64,000 nt of DNA from Tenacibaculum tangerinum. GTDB taxonomy: Bacteria > Bacteroidota > Bacteroidia > Flavobacteriales > Flavobacteriaceae. Both the position numbers and the translations under genes were made by a program. The notes under the pieces are model-generated. The model did no database searches, had not been told where the DNA came from, and was given only the letters and a program-made list of their open reading frames with translations. Positions 37,246-46,596 of the stretch are shown here, piece by piece; the stretch's first letter is position 1; each line of letters opens with the position of its first letter. The DNA lies in the NCBI RefSeq assembly GCF_029853675.1, contig NZ_CP122539.1, positions 1,171,001 to 1,235,000 on the forward strand, given 5' to 3'.

Positions 37246-38376
37246 TTATAAGTTCACATAACATTTTTTATAAAGTTTTTCATACGCAGGTAAAATAGTA
37301 TCTATTGAAAAAAGTTGTATATGCTCCTTTGCATTTTTCTTAAACTCGTCTAAGGTATTTTTATCTTTTAAAATTTTAATTGCGTTTTCCGCCATTTGAT
37401 CAACATCTCCTAAATCGCTCAAAAAACCTGTTTTCCCTTCTATATTTACTTCAGGCAGGCCTCCTGTATTGGTAGAAATAACTGGTGTACTTGCCGCCAT
37501 AGCTTCTAAAGCTGCTAATCCAAAACTTTCTGTCTCAGAGGGTAGTAAAAAAACATCTGTATAGCATAAAATTTTTGCTACTTCTGTACTATTCCCCATG
37601 AATAACACCTTATCTTCTATTTGTAGTTCATTGACTAAATTTTCTGCTTTCAATCGCTCAGGACCATCGCCAACCATTAATAATTTTGAGGGAATTTTTT
37701 TCTGAACCTTATTAAAAATTCGAATTACATCATCGGTGCGTTTTACGGGTCTAAAGTTACTTATATGGGTTAAAATCCGCTCCTCTGGCTGCGCTAGAGC
37801 AATTCTTTTACAGTCATCTTCATGTGCTTTGTCGTACTTTTCTCCATCAATAAAATTATATACTACTTTAATATCTTTTTCGATATTAAACAGTCGTAAT
37901 GTATCTTCTCTTAAACTGTTAGATACGGCAGTAACTTCATCTGATTTGTTAATACTGAATTCTACTGCTGTTTTATATGTTGGATGGCTCCCTACCAAGG
38001 TAATATCTGTACCATGTAATGTTGTTACTACCTTTATATCAATCCCTTTTTCTTCTAACATTTTTTTTGCCATATAAGCGGCATAGGCATGCGGAATAGC
38101 ATAGTGTACATGCAGTACCTCTAATTCATATCTTTGCACTATCTCTACCATTTTACTAGACAAAGCCAATTCGTAAGGTTGGTATTGAAATAAGGGATAT
38201 TCTTCTAAAACTACTTCATGAAAATGCAGGCGGTGCGAAAAAAAATCCAATCGTACAGGCTGGTTGTAAGTTATAAAATGTACCTCGTGTCCTTTATCTG
38301 CCAATGCCATTCCTAATTCAGTTGCCACTACGCCACTTCCTCCAAAGGTAGGATAACATACAATTCCTATTCTCAT
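37246..38376 (-). CDS. bshA: N-acetyl-alpha-D-glucosaminyl L-malate synthase
   Basis: 376 aa GT4 glycosyltransferase for the first step of bacillithiol synthesis (UDP-GlcNAc + L-malate). Start CYPTFGGSGVVATELGMAL (~7-25); central HYAIPHAYAAYMAK; donor-site motif ESFGLAALEAMAASTPVI (~282-299) with the E-x7-E pair. The characteristic start and length agree with BshA. bshB and bshC are not in the window. It implies bacillithiol as a low-molecular-weight thiol in this organism. Confidence 0.93.
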   Translation of the reverse strand: MRIGIVCYPTFGGSGVVATELGMALADKGHEVHFITYNQPVRLDFFSHRLHFHEVVLEEYPLFQYQPYELALSSKMVEIVQRYELEVLHVHYAIPHAYAAYMAKKMLEEKGIDIKVVTTLHGTDITLVGSHPTYKTAVEFSINKSDEVTAVSNSLREDTLRLFNIEKDIKVVYNFIDGEKYDKAHEDDCKRIALAQPEERILTHISNFRPVKRTDDVIRIFNKVQKKIPSKLLMVGDGPERLKAENLVNELQIEDKVLFMGNSTEVAKILCYTDVFLLPSETESFGLAALEAMAASTPVISTNTGGLPEVNIEGKTGFLSDLGDVDQMAENAIKILKDKNTLDEFKKNAKEHIQLFSIDTILPAYEKLYKKCYVNL

Positions 38377-38458
38377 CTGTATCGTTTGATTATTTTTTAA
38401 ATATTGTTGCAGACGTAAATTTACGAGATTACTTACTCTTTTTTGTAAAGATTATCAT

Positions 38459-38488
38459 AAAAAAACACCATTCCTACTAAAGGAATGG
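38459..38488 (-). terminator. Intrinsic terminator after the transketolase gene
   Basis: Minus-strand stem CCATTCCT/AGGAATGG with a 5-nt loop, followed by GTGTTTTTTT. Confidence 0.8.
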
Positions 38489-38521
38489 CGCTGGTACTAT
38501 TATCAGTTGTTTTTGAGTTTC

Positions 38522-39367
38522 TTAGTAATCTCCTAAGGTTTCAGGATTCTGCGCTAGGGCTTCTTCTAACTGTTCATCGTTGGGTGCTTTTCCGTGCCAT
38601 GCGTGTGTATGCATCATAAAATCAACTCCATTACCCATTTCAGTACGTAACAATACACAAACTGGTTTTCCGTTTCCTGTGCGTGATTTTGCTTCAGCGA
38701 TACCTGTTAAAATGGCTTCTATATTGTTTCCTTCTTCGATTTGCACAACATCCCATCCAAAAGCTTCAAACTTCGCTTTTAAACTTCCCATTGGCAATAC
38801 TTCGTCGGTAGCACCGTCAATTTGTTTTTCGTTTACATCTACCGTAGCAATCAAGTTGTCAACTTTTTTAGCTGCAGCATACATCACAGCTTCCCAGATT
38901 TGACCTTCTTGCAACTCTCCATCACCATGTAACGAATACACCATTTTTGCATCGTTATTCAGCTTTTTTGTTTGTGCAGCTCCGATAGCAACACTCATTC
39001 CTTGTCCTAAAGAACCTGATGCAATGCGAACTCCTGGTAGGTGTTCATGTGTCGTTGGGTGTCCTTGCAAGCGAGAATTTAATTTTCTAAAAGTAGCTAA
39101 CTCAGCTACAGGGAAAAAACCGCTACGTGCTAAAACACTGTAATAAACTGGTGAGATATGTCCGTTCGATAAAAAGAATAAATCTTCGTTTTTACCATCC
39201 ATAGAGAAATTGGTCGAATAGTCCATAATTTCTTGGTACAAACAGGTTAAAAATTCGGCACATCCTAAAGAACCTCCTGGATGTCCTGAATCTACCGCAT
39301 GCACCATACGCACGATATCTCTACGAACTTGTTGTGTAAAGTCTTCTAATTGTTGTGTTGTTGGCAT
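38522..39367 (-). CDS. Transketolase, N-terminal (TPP-binding) subunit of split enzyme
   Basis: 281 aa, covering only the thiamine-diphosphate-binding half of transketolase: HPGGSLGCAEFL (~29-40), HLPGVRIASGSLGQGMSV (~104-121) and the TPP motif GDGELQEGQIWEA ... VNEKQIDGAT (~148-180). Split transketolases of this length are normal in Bacteroidota and archaea. The C-terminal pyrimidine-binding half is usually adjacent but is absent here; the gene ends in its own terminator, so the partner must be elsewhere or outside the window. Confidence 0.92.
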   Translation of the reverse strand: MPTTQQLEDFTQQVRRDIVRMVHAVDSGHPGGSLGCAEFLTCLYQEIMDYSTNFSMDGKNEDLFFLSNGHISPVYYSVLARSGFFPVAELATFRKLNSRLQGHPTTHEHLPGVRIASGSLGQGMSVAIGAAQTKKLNNDAKMVYSLHGDGELQEGQIWEAVMYAAAKKVDNLIATVDVNEKQIDGATDEVLPMGSLKAKFEAFGWDVVQIEEGNNIEAILTGIAEAKSRTGNGKPVCVLLRTEMGNGVDFMMHTHAWHGKAPNDEQLEEALAQNPETLGDY

Positions 39368-39685
39368 TATTGTTTTGTTTTATACCCACAAATGTAATTG
39401 ATTATAAAAAAATGAGCAATTACTTTTGATAAAAAAGAAAAAAGGGTTCTTTATCTGATGTGTTTTCTTTTTCGCTAAATTTTCCCTTCGATTAAAGTTA
39501 TAGTTTCGAACCCTTTGTTTACGTGATTCAAAGAACCAATATCTTTTCTTTATTTACAACTAGTTGTAGTCCGTTTTTATAAAAACGGACTACTTAAAAC
39601 AATTAGACAACTCATTTTTAACGGTTTAAAAAAAACAGTAAATCGCATTTTTTTGGTACTTTTGATGCCTAGCTAATTAATTTTT
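39368..39685. promoter_or_regulatory. Divergent intergenic region with a perfect 28-bp palindrome
   Basis: A 318-bp gene-free region between the transketolase and TPR-AraC genes. It holds a 14+14 bp perfect palindrome with no loop (39566-39593; arms GTAGTCCGTTTTTA and TAAAAACGGACTAC), an AAAGGGTTC/GAACCCTTT pair (39441-39449, 39508-39516), and TACTTTTG (39657-39664) as the probable -7 box of the TPR-AraC gene. A zero-loop palindrome fits a dimeric regulator site better than a terminator. No ORF. Confidence 0.5.
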
Positions 39686-41365
39686 ATGAAAAGAATAGTC
39701 CTTATCTTCCTTTTTATCGGATGCTGTGTAACCACTTTTTCTCAAAATCATACAACGCAAGACTCCTTAATTCAAAAAAGTTTTCAAGAATTATTTGAAT
39801 TATTTTATGCCAGTAAGCCCGACACGCTAAAAGCAGTTATGTATGCTAAGAAGTATTTTTCTAAAGCGTTAAAAGAAAAAGATACTCTAGAAATGTTAGA
39901 TGGAAAATATTTATTAGCAGACATTTTAAAAGATAAACATATTTATCTAAATTTTTGTGATTCGTTGATTGAAGTAACTAAAAAAAGACCTACTAAAAAT
40001 TTTCCAACAGCCATATATCTTAATAAAGCTGTGTTTTACTTTCATAGAGGTGAAAATAGTAAAGTATTAAAAGAATTAACTTTAGGTAAACAGAATTTGA
40101 AAGATAATGATAGTCTGAAACATCTGTTGTTTTATCATTTAGCCTTAGCTTATAATAATATAGGGGAATTTAAAAAAGCATTAGCTCTCAATAAAAAAGT
40201 GTATTCTTTCGCAAAACAAAAAAGCTATTTTAATTTTAAACATGACGATTTTTCAACTCTTCCAATAAACATAGCTTCTGTTTATATAAGCCTAAACGAA
40301 ATTGATTCTGCTCTTTTTTATAGTCATAAAGCAGTAGAGTTGTACAAAAAAATGGGAGATAGCCTCAGGTTAGGATATTCTTTTTTTACACTAGGAGGTA
40401 TAGAAAAAAAGATAAAAAACTATTTAAAATCAATTCAATCCTACAAAAAATCTATCCCCTATATTATCGATGATGAAAACTATCGCCTCTTAACAAGTAT
40501 TTATACCACTATAGCAGTACAATACGATTCTTTAAGGGATACAAAAAACACACTACTATATCATTTAAAAGCAGACTCATTATATAATTCAAGAAAAAAG
40601 TATCATCGAAACCTAGTAGAAACCTATAAATACTTATACAAAAACAGTAAGGAGAATAATAACCTTGAAAAACAATTATTGTATTTGAATAAGTTGTTAG
40701 AAGTAAAAGAATTTAGACTCCAAGAAAAAACTAAGATTAAAGAGACTCTTACGGAAGAATACGACATCCCTAACTTACTCTCAGAAAAAAAACGAATTAT
40801 AGCACAACTCGAAAACGAAGTACATAATTCTAAAAGAAACAGAATTATTTATATCTCCTTATTGCTACTTTCTCTAGTATTGATTGGTTACCAAATTCAA
40901 CGGAAAAGAACCTTTAAAAAACGTTTTATGGCATTGGTAAATCAAAAGGAAACTACCAATAAAGAAGAGACACCCCCTCTGCAACAAACGACTAACAAAC
41001 ACGAACTTGCCGATGAACTCGTTCAAACACTGTTAAAAGGGCTCCAAGACTTTGAAAAAAACACAGATTTTTTAGACTCAAAAATCAACTTACAATTGTT
41101 AGCAGACCGATTAGATACCAATACGAGTTACCTCTCTAAAGTGGTAAATCAGTACAAAAAAGCTTCGTTCTCTAATTATATCAATCAACTTCGAGTTGAC
41201 TATGCTGTAGAGAAATTGAAAAAGGATGTTTTATGGAGAAAATACACCATCAAAGCCATTGCAGAAGAAGTAGGATTTAAAAATGCGGAAGCTTTTTCGA
41301 AAGCTTTTTATAAGTTTTCAGGGATTAAACCTTCTTATTTTATCAAAGAATTAGAAAAACAGTAA
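39686..41365 (+). CDS. Membrane-spanning TPR sensor with cytoplasmic AraC-type DNA-binding domain
   Basis: 559 aa. An N-terminal signal or anchor (MKRIVLIFLFIGCCVTTFSQ) leads to a periplasmic region of tetratricopeptide-like repeats (~25-370, e.g. YHLALAYNNIGEFKKALALN). A membrane helix follows (IIYISLLLLSLVLIGYQIQ, ~391-409), then a linker and an AraC HTH domain (~455-555): NLQLLADRLDTNTSYLSKVV and TIKAIAEEVGFKNAEAFSKAF. This is a one-component transmembrane regulator common in Flavobacteriia. The 28-bp palindrome upstream may be its target. Targets and signal unknown. Confidence 0.9.
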   Translation: MKRIVLIFLFIGCCVTTFSQNHTTQDSLIQKSFQELFELFYASKPDTLKAVMYAKKYFSKALKEKDTLEMLDGKYLLADILKDKHIYLNFCDSLIEVTKKRPTKNFPTAIYLNKAVFYFHRGENSKVLKELTLGKQNLKDNDSLKHLLFYHLALAYNNIGEFKKALALNKKVYSFAKQKSYFNFKHDDFSTLPINIASVYISLNEIDSALFYSHKAVELYKKMGDSLRLGYSFFTLGGIEKKIKNYLKSIQSYKKSIPYIIDDENYRLLTSIYTTIAVQYDSLRDTKNTLLYHLKADSLYNSRKKYHRNLVETYKYLYKNSKENNNLEKQLLYLNKLLEVKEFRLQEKTKIKETLTEEYDIPNLLSEKKRIIAQLENEVHNSKRNRIIYISLLLLSLVLIGYQIQRKRTFKKRFMALVNQKETTNKEETPPLQQTTNKHELADELVQTLLKGLQDFEKNTDFLDSKINLQLLADRLDTNTSYLSKVVNQYKKASFSNYINQLRVDYAVEKLKKDVLWRKYTIKAIAEEVGFKNAEAFSKAFYKFSGIKPSYFIKELEKQ

Positions 41366-41468
41366 TAAATAAGCCTCCTAATCAATGTAATGACATCAAA
41401 ATAGTTGTTAATTTTTAGAAAGTGTCTAAATGGCTACTTTTTTTAATATGCTGAAGAACTCAAAAAAA

Positions 41469-42596
41469 TCAAAATTTCCTTTTTACTAAATGCTTAGGTT
41501 CTTTATTGGCATCTACCACAATTTCAAATTTAATAACACCTAAGATAAGTTCTTCAATAGTAATGACTTTTACTTTCCATTTGCCTTCTATGATATTACT
41601 TTTATAGCTGTAGCCCCTGAAACCGTCATCCCTCCCGCCAGTGATTTCATAGTTAATATCTTCAATATGTTGCCACTCATCAGTTTTTGGATTGAACCAC
41701 TCCCATCTATGAATAATAGATTTTTCTAAAGCGGTAGGGGCAAACACGGAAGAGAAAATGTAAACACGTTCTCCTGGTTTAAAAACAAATTTAGAACGGT
41801 AATCTTTCCAAAACATATAATTATCGTTGGCCTCATACGTTACTTCATAATTGCCATCTACCACAGATACATCATGAGCTACAATACCTTCTTGTAGAGC
41901 CATAGGTACAGGCGGAATAAGCTTAAGCACATAAAAAAGATTAATTATAAGATAAATAGAAAAAATAAGTCCTAATAATTTTCCTAGATGTATTTCTGTG
42001 CGAGTGCTCGGACTTAACTTGTATATGATAATAATGAGTAACAGTGTGATACTTAAACTAACTAAACCAGAAAGGATAAATATGTTATTGTTCATATCTC
42101 GAAGGAATACTGGAATCATGAACGAAAAGAATGTTAGACTTATAAAAAAGTAGACACTGAATTGCAAATATTTGTTAGAAATACGTTCTTTTAGAAATTC
42201 ATTGGCAAAAAGCAAAAAGATTAAAATAACAAAAAAGGAAGCAGTTCTAGATAGGGATACACTTCTAGAAAAATAAACAACATAAGCACTTGTTAGAGCA
42301 CCAAAGAAAAATTGTATAGCAAACGGAAAATAGTCTTCAAACCGCTCTAAGAAAGTGCCTTTCCACTTACCGTCTTTAGACATATTAAATAAATAGAGCG
42401 TAATGGTTAAACTAATCATGTGTATGCATAAAACAGACAAATCATAAAGTCTATCGATTCGTGCAAGTGTAAGGGTATCAAAAGTAAAACCTCCTATAAA
42501 AAACAAGATCAAGGCTGCTTTTTGATGCCTTTCGATAAAATACCTTAATGGACTGTTCCTGTATTTTATTCTATATTTTGCGATTAATCTTTTCAT
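41469..42596 (-). CDS. DUF2914 membrane protein
   Basis: 375 aa. About seven or eight hydrophobic helices occupy residues ~28-225, then a soluble C-terminal domain of ~145 residues with a DUF2914-type pattern (YIFSSVFAPTALEKSIIHRW ... GFRGYSYKSNIIEGKWKVKV). Function unknown; membrane plus extracytoplasmic beta domain. Single gene, no operon partner. Confidence 0.75.
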   Translation of the reverse strand: MKRLIAKYRIKYRNSPLRYFIERHQKAALILFFIGGFTFDTLTLARIDRLYDLSVLCIHMISLTITLYLFNMSKDGKWKGTFLERFEDYFPFAIQFFFGALTSAYVVYFSRSVSLSRTASFFVILIFLLFANEFLKERISNKYLQFSVYFFISLTFFSFMIPVFLRDMNNNIFILSGLVSLSITLLLIIIIYKLSPSTRTEIHLGKLLGLIFSIYLIINLFYVLKLIPPVPMALQEGIVAHDVSVVDGNYEVTYEANDNYMFWKDYRSKFVFKPGERVYIFSSVFAPTALEKSIIHRWEWFNPKTDEWQHIEDINYEITGGRDDGFRGYSYKSNIIEGKWKVKVITIEELILGVIKFEIVVDANKEPKHLVKRKF

Positions 42597-42882
42597 AACT
42601 TATAATGCTAAGCCTAAGGCATAAAAGTTTGTGTATCGTTTGCTTTTTTTAACCTCATGAGTTATAATAATAAAGGACTAAAGATAGTAAAAGTAGTAGG
42701 TTTCGAATCACAAAAACTGAAAACAATAAAGTCTAGTACTTTTTATATAAAGATATGATTTATATTGTTTAAGACAGAAAGAAAGACAACAAATCATAAT
42801 GAGTTAACTATACTTCTTTTGATCCTAAAAAAACTCGAACTTTGTTGAAGTTCGAGTTTTTAAATAAGTATATGAAAGTGTA
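42597..42882. other. Intergenic region
   Basis: 286 bp without a credible ORF. Apart from the terminator at its end I see only AT-rich sequence. Confidence 0.5.
42826..42861. terminator. Intrinsic terminator, bidirectional, at the DUF349 3' end
   Basis: Stem AAAAACTCGAAC/GTTCGAGTTTTT around TTTGTTGAA-type loop; T-runs in both directions. Ends the DUF349 transcript (minus). Confidence 0.88.
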
Positions 42883-44727
42883 TTAATAATCTAACTTTTT
42901 TAAGTAGTCTAACTTCTCCTGCCAAAGGTCTAATTGATCTTTAAACTCTTGAATTCCTTTACGAACATTTTGTACAAAAGGGTTATCTTCTGTAGCATTT
43001 GAAATAAAACTCAAGTTGTTTTCTAGCTGTTGCATTTCACGTACAGTTTCATCTATTTTTTTTCTAATAAAAAACTGCTCACTATCTAACTTTCTATAAT
43101 CTTCTTGTGTTAAATATGTATCTATAATACCTTTAAACTTTATCATTTCAATATCAATTTTACTCATATCTAATGTATCTAAATGAGTTTCAATTGCTTT
43201 GTTGAATTTTTCGTCTAAGTAACGTGCGTTCCTTGGTAACGATCCTAAATCTCTCCAGTCATTTACTATTTTTTGTACATCTTCTTCGTTTGAGATATCG
43301 GCTGTTTTTACTTGCTCTATAAAGTCTTTTTTAGCTTCTACAACTGCTAGTTGTTCTTTGTTTTCTTCATTTTTACGGTCATGCAACCTGTCAAAATAAT
43401 GATTACAAGCATTTTTGAATCGTTTCCAAATATCATCAGAAAACTTCCTAGGTACATGTCCTATTTTTTTCCATTCTGCTTGAATACGCTTCATGGTATT
43501 GGTCGTTTCGCTCCAGTCTTCGCTATTTTTTATACTTTCAGCTAACTCTACCAATTCCATTTTCTTTTTTAAGTTCTCATTTTGAGCACTTTTTTCTTGT
43601 TTATAGAACGCATTTTTTGCTGCGTTAAACTTTTTTGTAGCTGTTTTAAATTCTTGCCACACAGCTTCACTTTTACTGTAAGGCAGCTTTCCTATGTCAA
43701 AGTATTTTTTACGTAGTTTTTCTATTTCTACAATACTTTTTTGCCAGTCGTTATGGGTTTTATTATTTGAAGTATCGTACGCATTTATTTCTGCAGCAAC
43801 CGCTAATTTTGCCTCAATCATTTCTTGATGTTTCGACTTCAATTCTTTGTAGTGCTGATGACGCTTGTCGTGAATTTTTTTAGTTGCTTCACTGAATCTA
43901 CCCCAAACATCTTCTCTATGTTCTCTTGATACAGGACCTATATCCTCTTTCCACATACGATGTAACTCTTGCAACTCTTTAAACGCAACATTAACATCTT
44001 CTATATCATTTAGGGCTTCGGCTCGCTCTATTAATCGTAATTTTTCCTCTAAGTTATGCTTAAAATCTAACTCTCTAAAATCTTTGTTTAAGTGTAGTAA
44101 ATCGTAAAAACGTTCTACATGGTGATGATATGTTCTCCAAGTATCGTTATACTTTGTTTTTGGTACTGCCCCAACACTTTTCCAACGGTTTTGAATTTCT
44201 TGAAAATCATTATACATCGTTTTAGGGTCAGCATTTTCAATTAAAGACTTCAGCTCTTCAATTAAATTATTTCTTCGCTCTAAGTTTTCTTTTAATTGTT
44301 TTTCTAACTGAGAATAGTACGAATCTCTCTTATTTTTATACTCGCCTAGTAACTTGTTATATTCTGTTTTTACTGGACTAGAAAATTGAAAATCTATAGA
44401 ATTTCCTCCATCAGCTAAAAATGCTTCTTTTTTTTGTGCTAACAGGGCGCCAAACTTAGAGTTAAATGCTGTTTTTATTACATCTATATTTGATTTCAGT
44501 TGTTGAATTGGATGGTTTTTTAATAGCTTTTTTAATTCATCTACCAATTCTTCCAACTCCATCGAATCGTAATCAAGCATAGGTATTTGATGTTTTTCAT
44601 CTGCTTTTTCAGATTCGTTGGCTACCTCATTTTCTACCTCATTAACTGCGTTTTCGGTATCTTTATTTGATACTTTTTGTTCTTCTAATTTTGGCTTTTC
44701 TATCTTCTCTTCGTTATTTTCTAACAT
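42883..44727 (-). CDS. DUF349 repeat protein
   Basis: 614 aa, highly charged and helical. After an acidic Glu/Lys-rich N-terminus (~1-60) come about five tandem DUF349 units, each ~70 residues, marked by the recurring W-[RK]-x3-[GS]-x-[VLI]-P-[RKY] pattern: RWKSVGAVPKTKYND, EWKKIGHVPRKFSDDIWKRF, DWRDLGSLPRNARY. A ring of conserved Trp and Phe (FKxAxxxF) follows each. Cytoplasmic coiled-coil-like protein; function unknown. Last gene on the tamB-aroE strand, 85 bp after aroE. Confidence 0.88.
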   Translation of the reverse strand: MLENNEEKIEKPKLEEQKVSNKDTENAVNEVENEVANESEKADEKHQIPMLDYDSMELEELVDELKKLLKNHPIQQLKSNIDVIKTAFNSKFGALLAQKKEAFLADGGNSIDFQFSSPVKTEYNKLLGEYKNKRDSYYSQLEKQLKENLERRNNLIEELKSLIENADPKTMYNDFQEIQNRWKSVGAVPKTKYNDTWRTYHHHVERFYDLLHLNKDFRELDFKHNLEEKLRLIERAEALNDIEDVNVAFKELQELHRMWKEDIGPVSREHREDVWGRFSEATKKIHDKRHQHYKELKSKHQEMIEAKLAVAAEINAYDTSNNKTHNDWQKSIVEIEKLRKKYFDIGKLPYSKSEAVWQEFKTATKKFNAAKNAFYKQEKSAQNENLKKKMELVELAESIKNSEDWSETTNTMKRIQAEWKKIGHVPRKFSDDIWKRFKNACNHYFDRLHDRKNEENKEQLAVVEAKKDFIEQVKTADISNEEDVQKIVNDWRDLGSLPRNARYLDEKFNKAIETHLDTLDMSKIDIEMIKFKGIIDTYLTQEDYRKLDSEQFFIRKKIDETVREMQQLENNLSFISNATEDNPFVQNVRKGIQEFKDQLDLWQEKLDYLKKLDY

Positions 44728-44812
44728 ATCTACAATGTTTAAGTTCCTTTAATTGGGTTATAAAGATACGGATTATTAAACAATAGCAAATTTTATTTTA
44801 CGTTTTAAATTT

Positions 44813-45574
44813 TTAGCTCTCGTTCCATATTTCCCATGCTTTTTCTGCTTGAAGTTCTAGCATTTCTAATCCATTTTTTACCATAGAACCTTGCTCTTTT
44901 CCTTTACGTAAAAATGTCGTTTCTGAGGGATTGTATATCAAATCATACAACAAGTGCTTTTCTGATAAAAACTTATAAGGTATACTTGGGTATTGCGCTG
45001 TATTTGGATACGTACCAAGGGGTGTACAATTAATAATAACAAAATACGATTCGATGAGTTCTTTATCAATATCTTGATAAGAAATTTGTTTTTTACCTTC
45101 GGGATTTCTAGATACGTATTTATATTTAATTCCTAAACTTTCAAACACATAGGCAACTGCTTTTGAGGCACCTCCTGTTCCTAAAATCAAGGCTCTTTTA
45201 TGATGTTTTTTCAGCAAGGGTTTTAATGATTCTTGAAATCCATAAACATCTGTATTGTAGCCTTTCAGTCTCCCCTTTTTAGTGATTTTAATCGTATTCA
45301 CTGCACCTACTTTTAAAGCTGTTTTATCTATTCTATCTAGAAAATTAAAAACCTCTAATTTGTAAGGAATGGTTACATTCATTCCTTTTAATTGTTTTTT
45401 ATTCTCTTTTATTTTTTGGGAAAGTTCTTGTATAGATTGAATATCAAAATTGATATACTCATGATTATTTAAATTGAGTTTTTCAAACTTTTCAGTAAAA
45501 TACCCTCTAGAAAACGAGTACGAAATATTCTTTCCTACCAAGGCATAGAGATGCTTATTTTCTTTTTTGGTCAT
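44813..45574 (-). CDS. aroE: Shikimate dehydrogenase
   Basis: 253 aa. Reduces 3-dehydroshikimate with NADPH in the chorismate pathway. Shikimate site: GKNISYSFSRGYF (~16-28), NVTIPYK with the catalytic Lys, and NTDVYGF with the catalytic Asp. NADP loop: ILGTGGASKAVAY. The start is set at the ATG (MTKKENKHLYA) rather than a TTG three codons upstream. Overlaps the DUF368 gene by 20 bp, so translationally coupled in an envelope operon. Confidence 0.93.
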   Translation of the reverse strand: MTKKENKHLYALVGKNISYSFSRGYFTEKFEKLNLNNHEYINFDIQSIQELSQKIKENKKQLKGMNVTIPYKLEVFNFLDRIDKTALKVGAVNTIKITKKGRLKGYNTDVYGFQESLKPLLKKHHKRALILGTGGASKAVAYVFESLGIKYKYVSRNPEGKKQISYQDIDKELIESYFVIINCTPLGTYPNTAQYPSIPYKFLSEKHLLYDLIYNPSETTFLRKGKEQGSMVKNGLEMLELQAEKAWEIWNES

Positions 45575-46562
45575 AAAAATCAATAATTAATATTAATACA
45601 ATTCCAATAATAATAAATCCTATTGAAATCCATGTTTCCTGACTGTTAAAATCGGGAATAAACCGCTGATAATTTTCAATGATTTTATTTCCTTTTTGAT
45701 CGAGTAAAAATATACCGTCCTTTTTTTTATAAATGGTTTCTTTCCAGGGCCAAACAACTCCTAAAGATCCTGTGATAAAACCTATGATTAGTGCTGTTAC
45801 TATTTGATGCCATCTTTTTAAAACATAACCTAACACATGTGAGATAGATACAAGTCCAAATGCTGAACCTGCTGTAAAAACTCCAATAATTTTTAGGTAA
45901 CGGATTTTTACAGGGTCTTGTAATACTTCAAAATTACCTGATAACACATTGGTTATTACATTTCCTAACACGTTTACACTATCTACTAACAACAACACGT
46001 AATTGCCTAATAATATAAGAATAAATGAACCCGAAAGCCCTGGTAAAGTCATGCCAGAAACCCCAATTATTCCGCATAAAAAGACGAACCACAAGTTATC
46101 ATTTTCAGTAGCGGGTGTCATGAAACTAATAGAAATTCCTACTGAGGCTCCTATGAGCAAAGCTATAATAGTTTTGGGTGTCCATTTACCAAAATCTTTT
46201 GATATATAGTAAATAGAACCTATGATCATTCCGAAGAACCATGACCAAACATATAATTGGTAGTTTTTAAGAAAGTAATCTAAAACCAAAGAAACACTAA
46301 AGTAGCTAAAAATACTACCGCCCATTACCCATACTAAAAATTGTAGGTTGGTATAATTAGCAAAACTCTTAAATCGTCCATTAAACAACAGCTTAAACGC
46401 TTTTCCGTTTATTCGTTGAAAAGTGTAAATAAGTTCTTCATAAAAACCCATTACAAAAGCTACCATACCACCAGAAACTCCTGGTACTTTGTTAGCTCCT
46501 CCCATAATCAATCCTTTAAAAAAAAGATTGATTTTTTCTGAAAGCGTACGGTCTTTATACAT
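45555..46562 (-). CDS. DUF368 undecaprenyl-phosphate translocase family protein (copy 2)
   Basis: 335 aa, ~8-9 membrane segments. The signature GGANKVPGVSGGMVAFVMGF (~20-39) is echoed by MTLPGLSGSFILILLGNYV (~169-187), the internal repeat of this family. DUF368 proteins (PopT) recycle undecaprenyl phosphate across the cytoplasmic membrane for cell-wall and glycan synthesis. It lies 34 bp downstream of a paralogue and overlaps aroE. It has an extra loop (KDGIFLLDQKGNKIIENYQR) near the C-terminus. Two copies suggest isoforms with different activity or conditions. Confidence 0.88.
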   Translation of the reverse strand: MYKDRTLSEKINLFFKGLIMGGANKVPGVSGGMVAFVMGFYEELIYTFQRINGKAFKLLFNGRFKSFANYTNLQFLVWVMGGSIFSYFSVSLVLDYFLKNYQLYVWSWFFGMIIGSIYYISKDFGKWTPKTIIALLIGASVGISISFMTPATENDNLWFVFLCGIIGVSGMTLPGLSGSFILILLGNYVLLLVDSVNVLGNVITNVLSGNFEVLQDPVKIRYLKIIGVFTAGSAFGLVSISHVLGYVLKRWHQIVTALIIGFITGSLGVVWPWKETIYKKKDGIFLLDQKGNKIIENYQRFIPDFNSQETWISIGFIIIGIVLILIIDFYDQKRK

Positions 46563-46596
46563 AGTTGTTTGATTAGAAAGCTAAGTTACTTATTTT

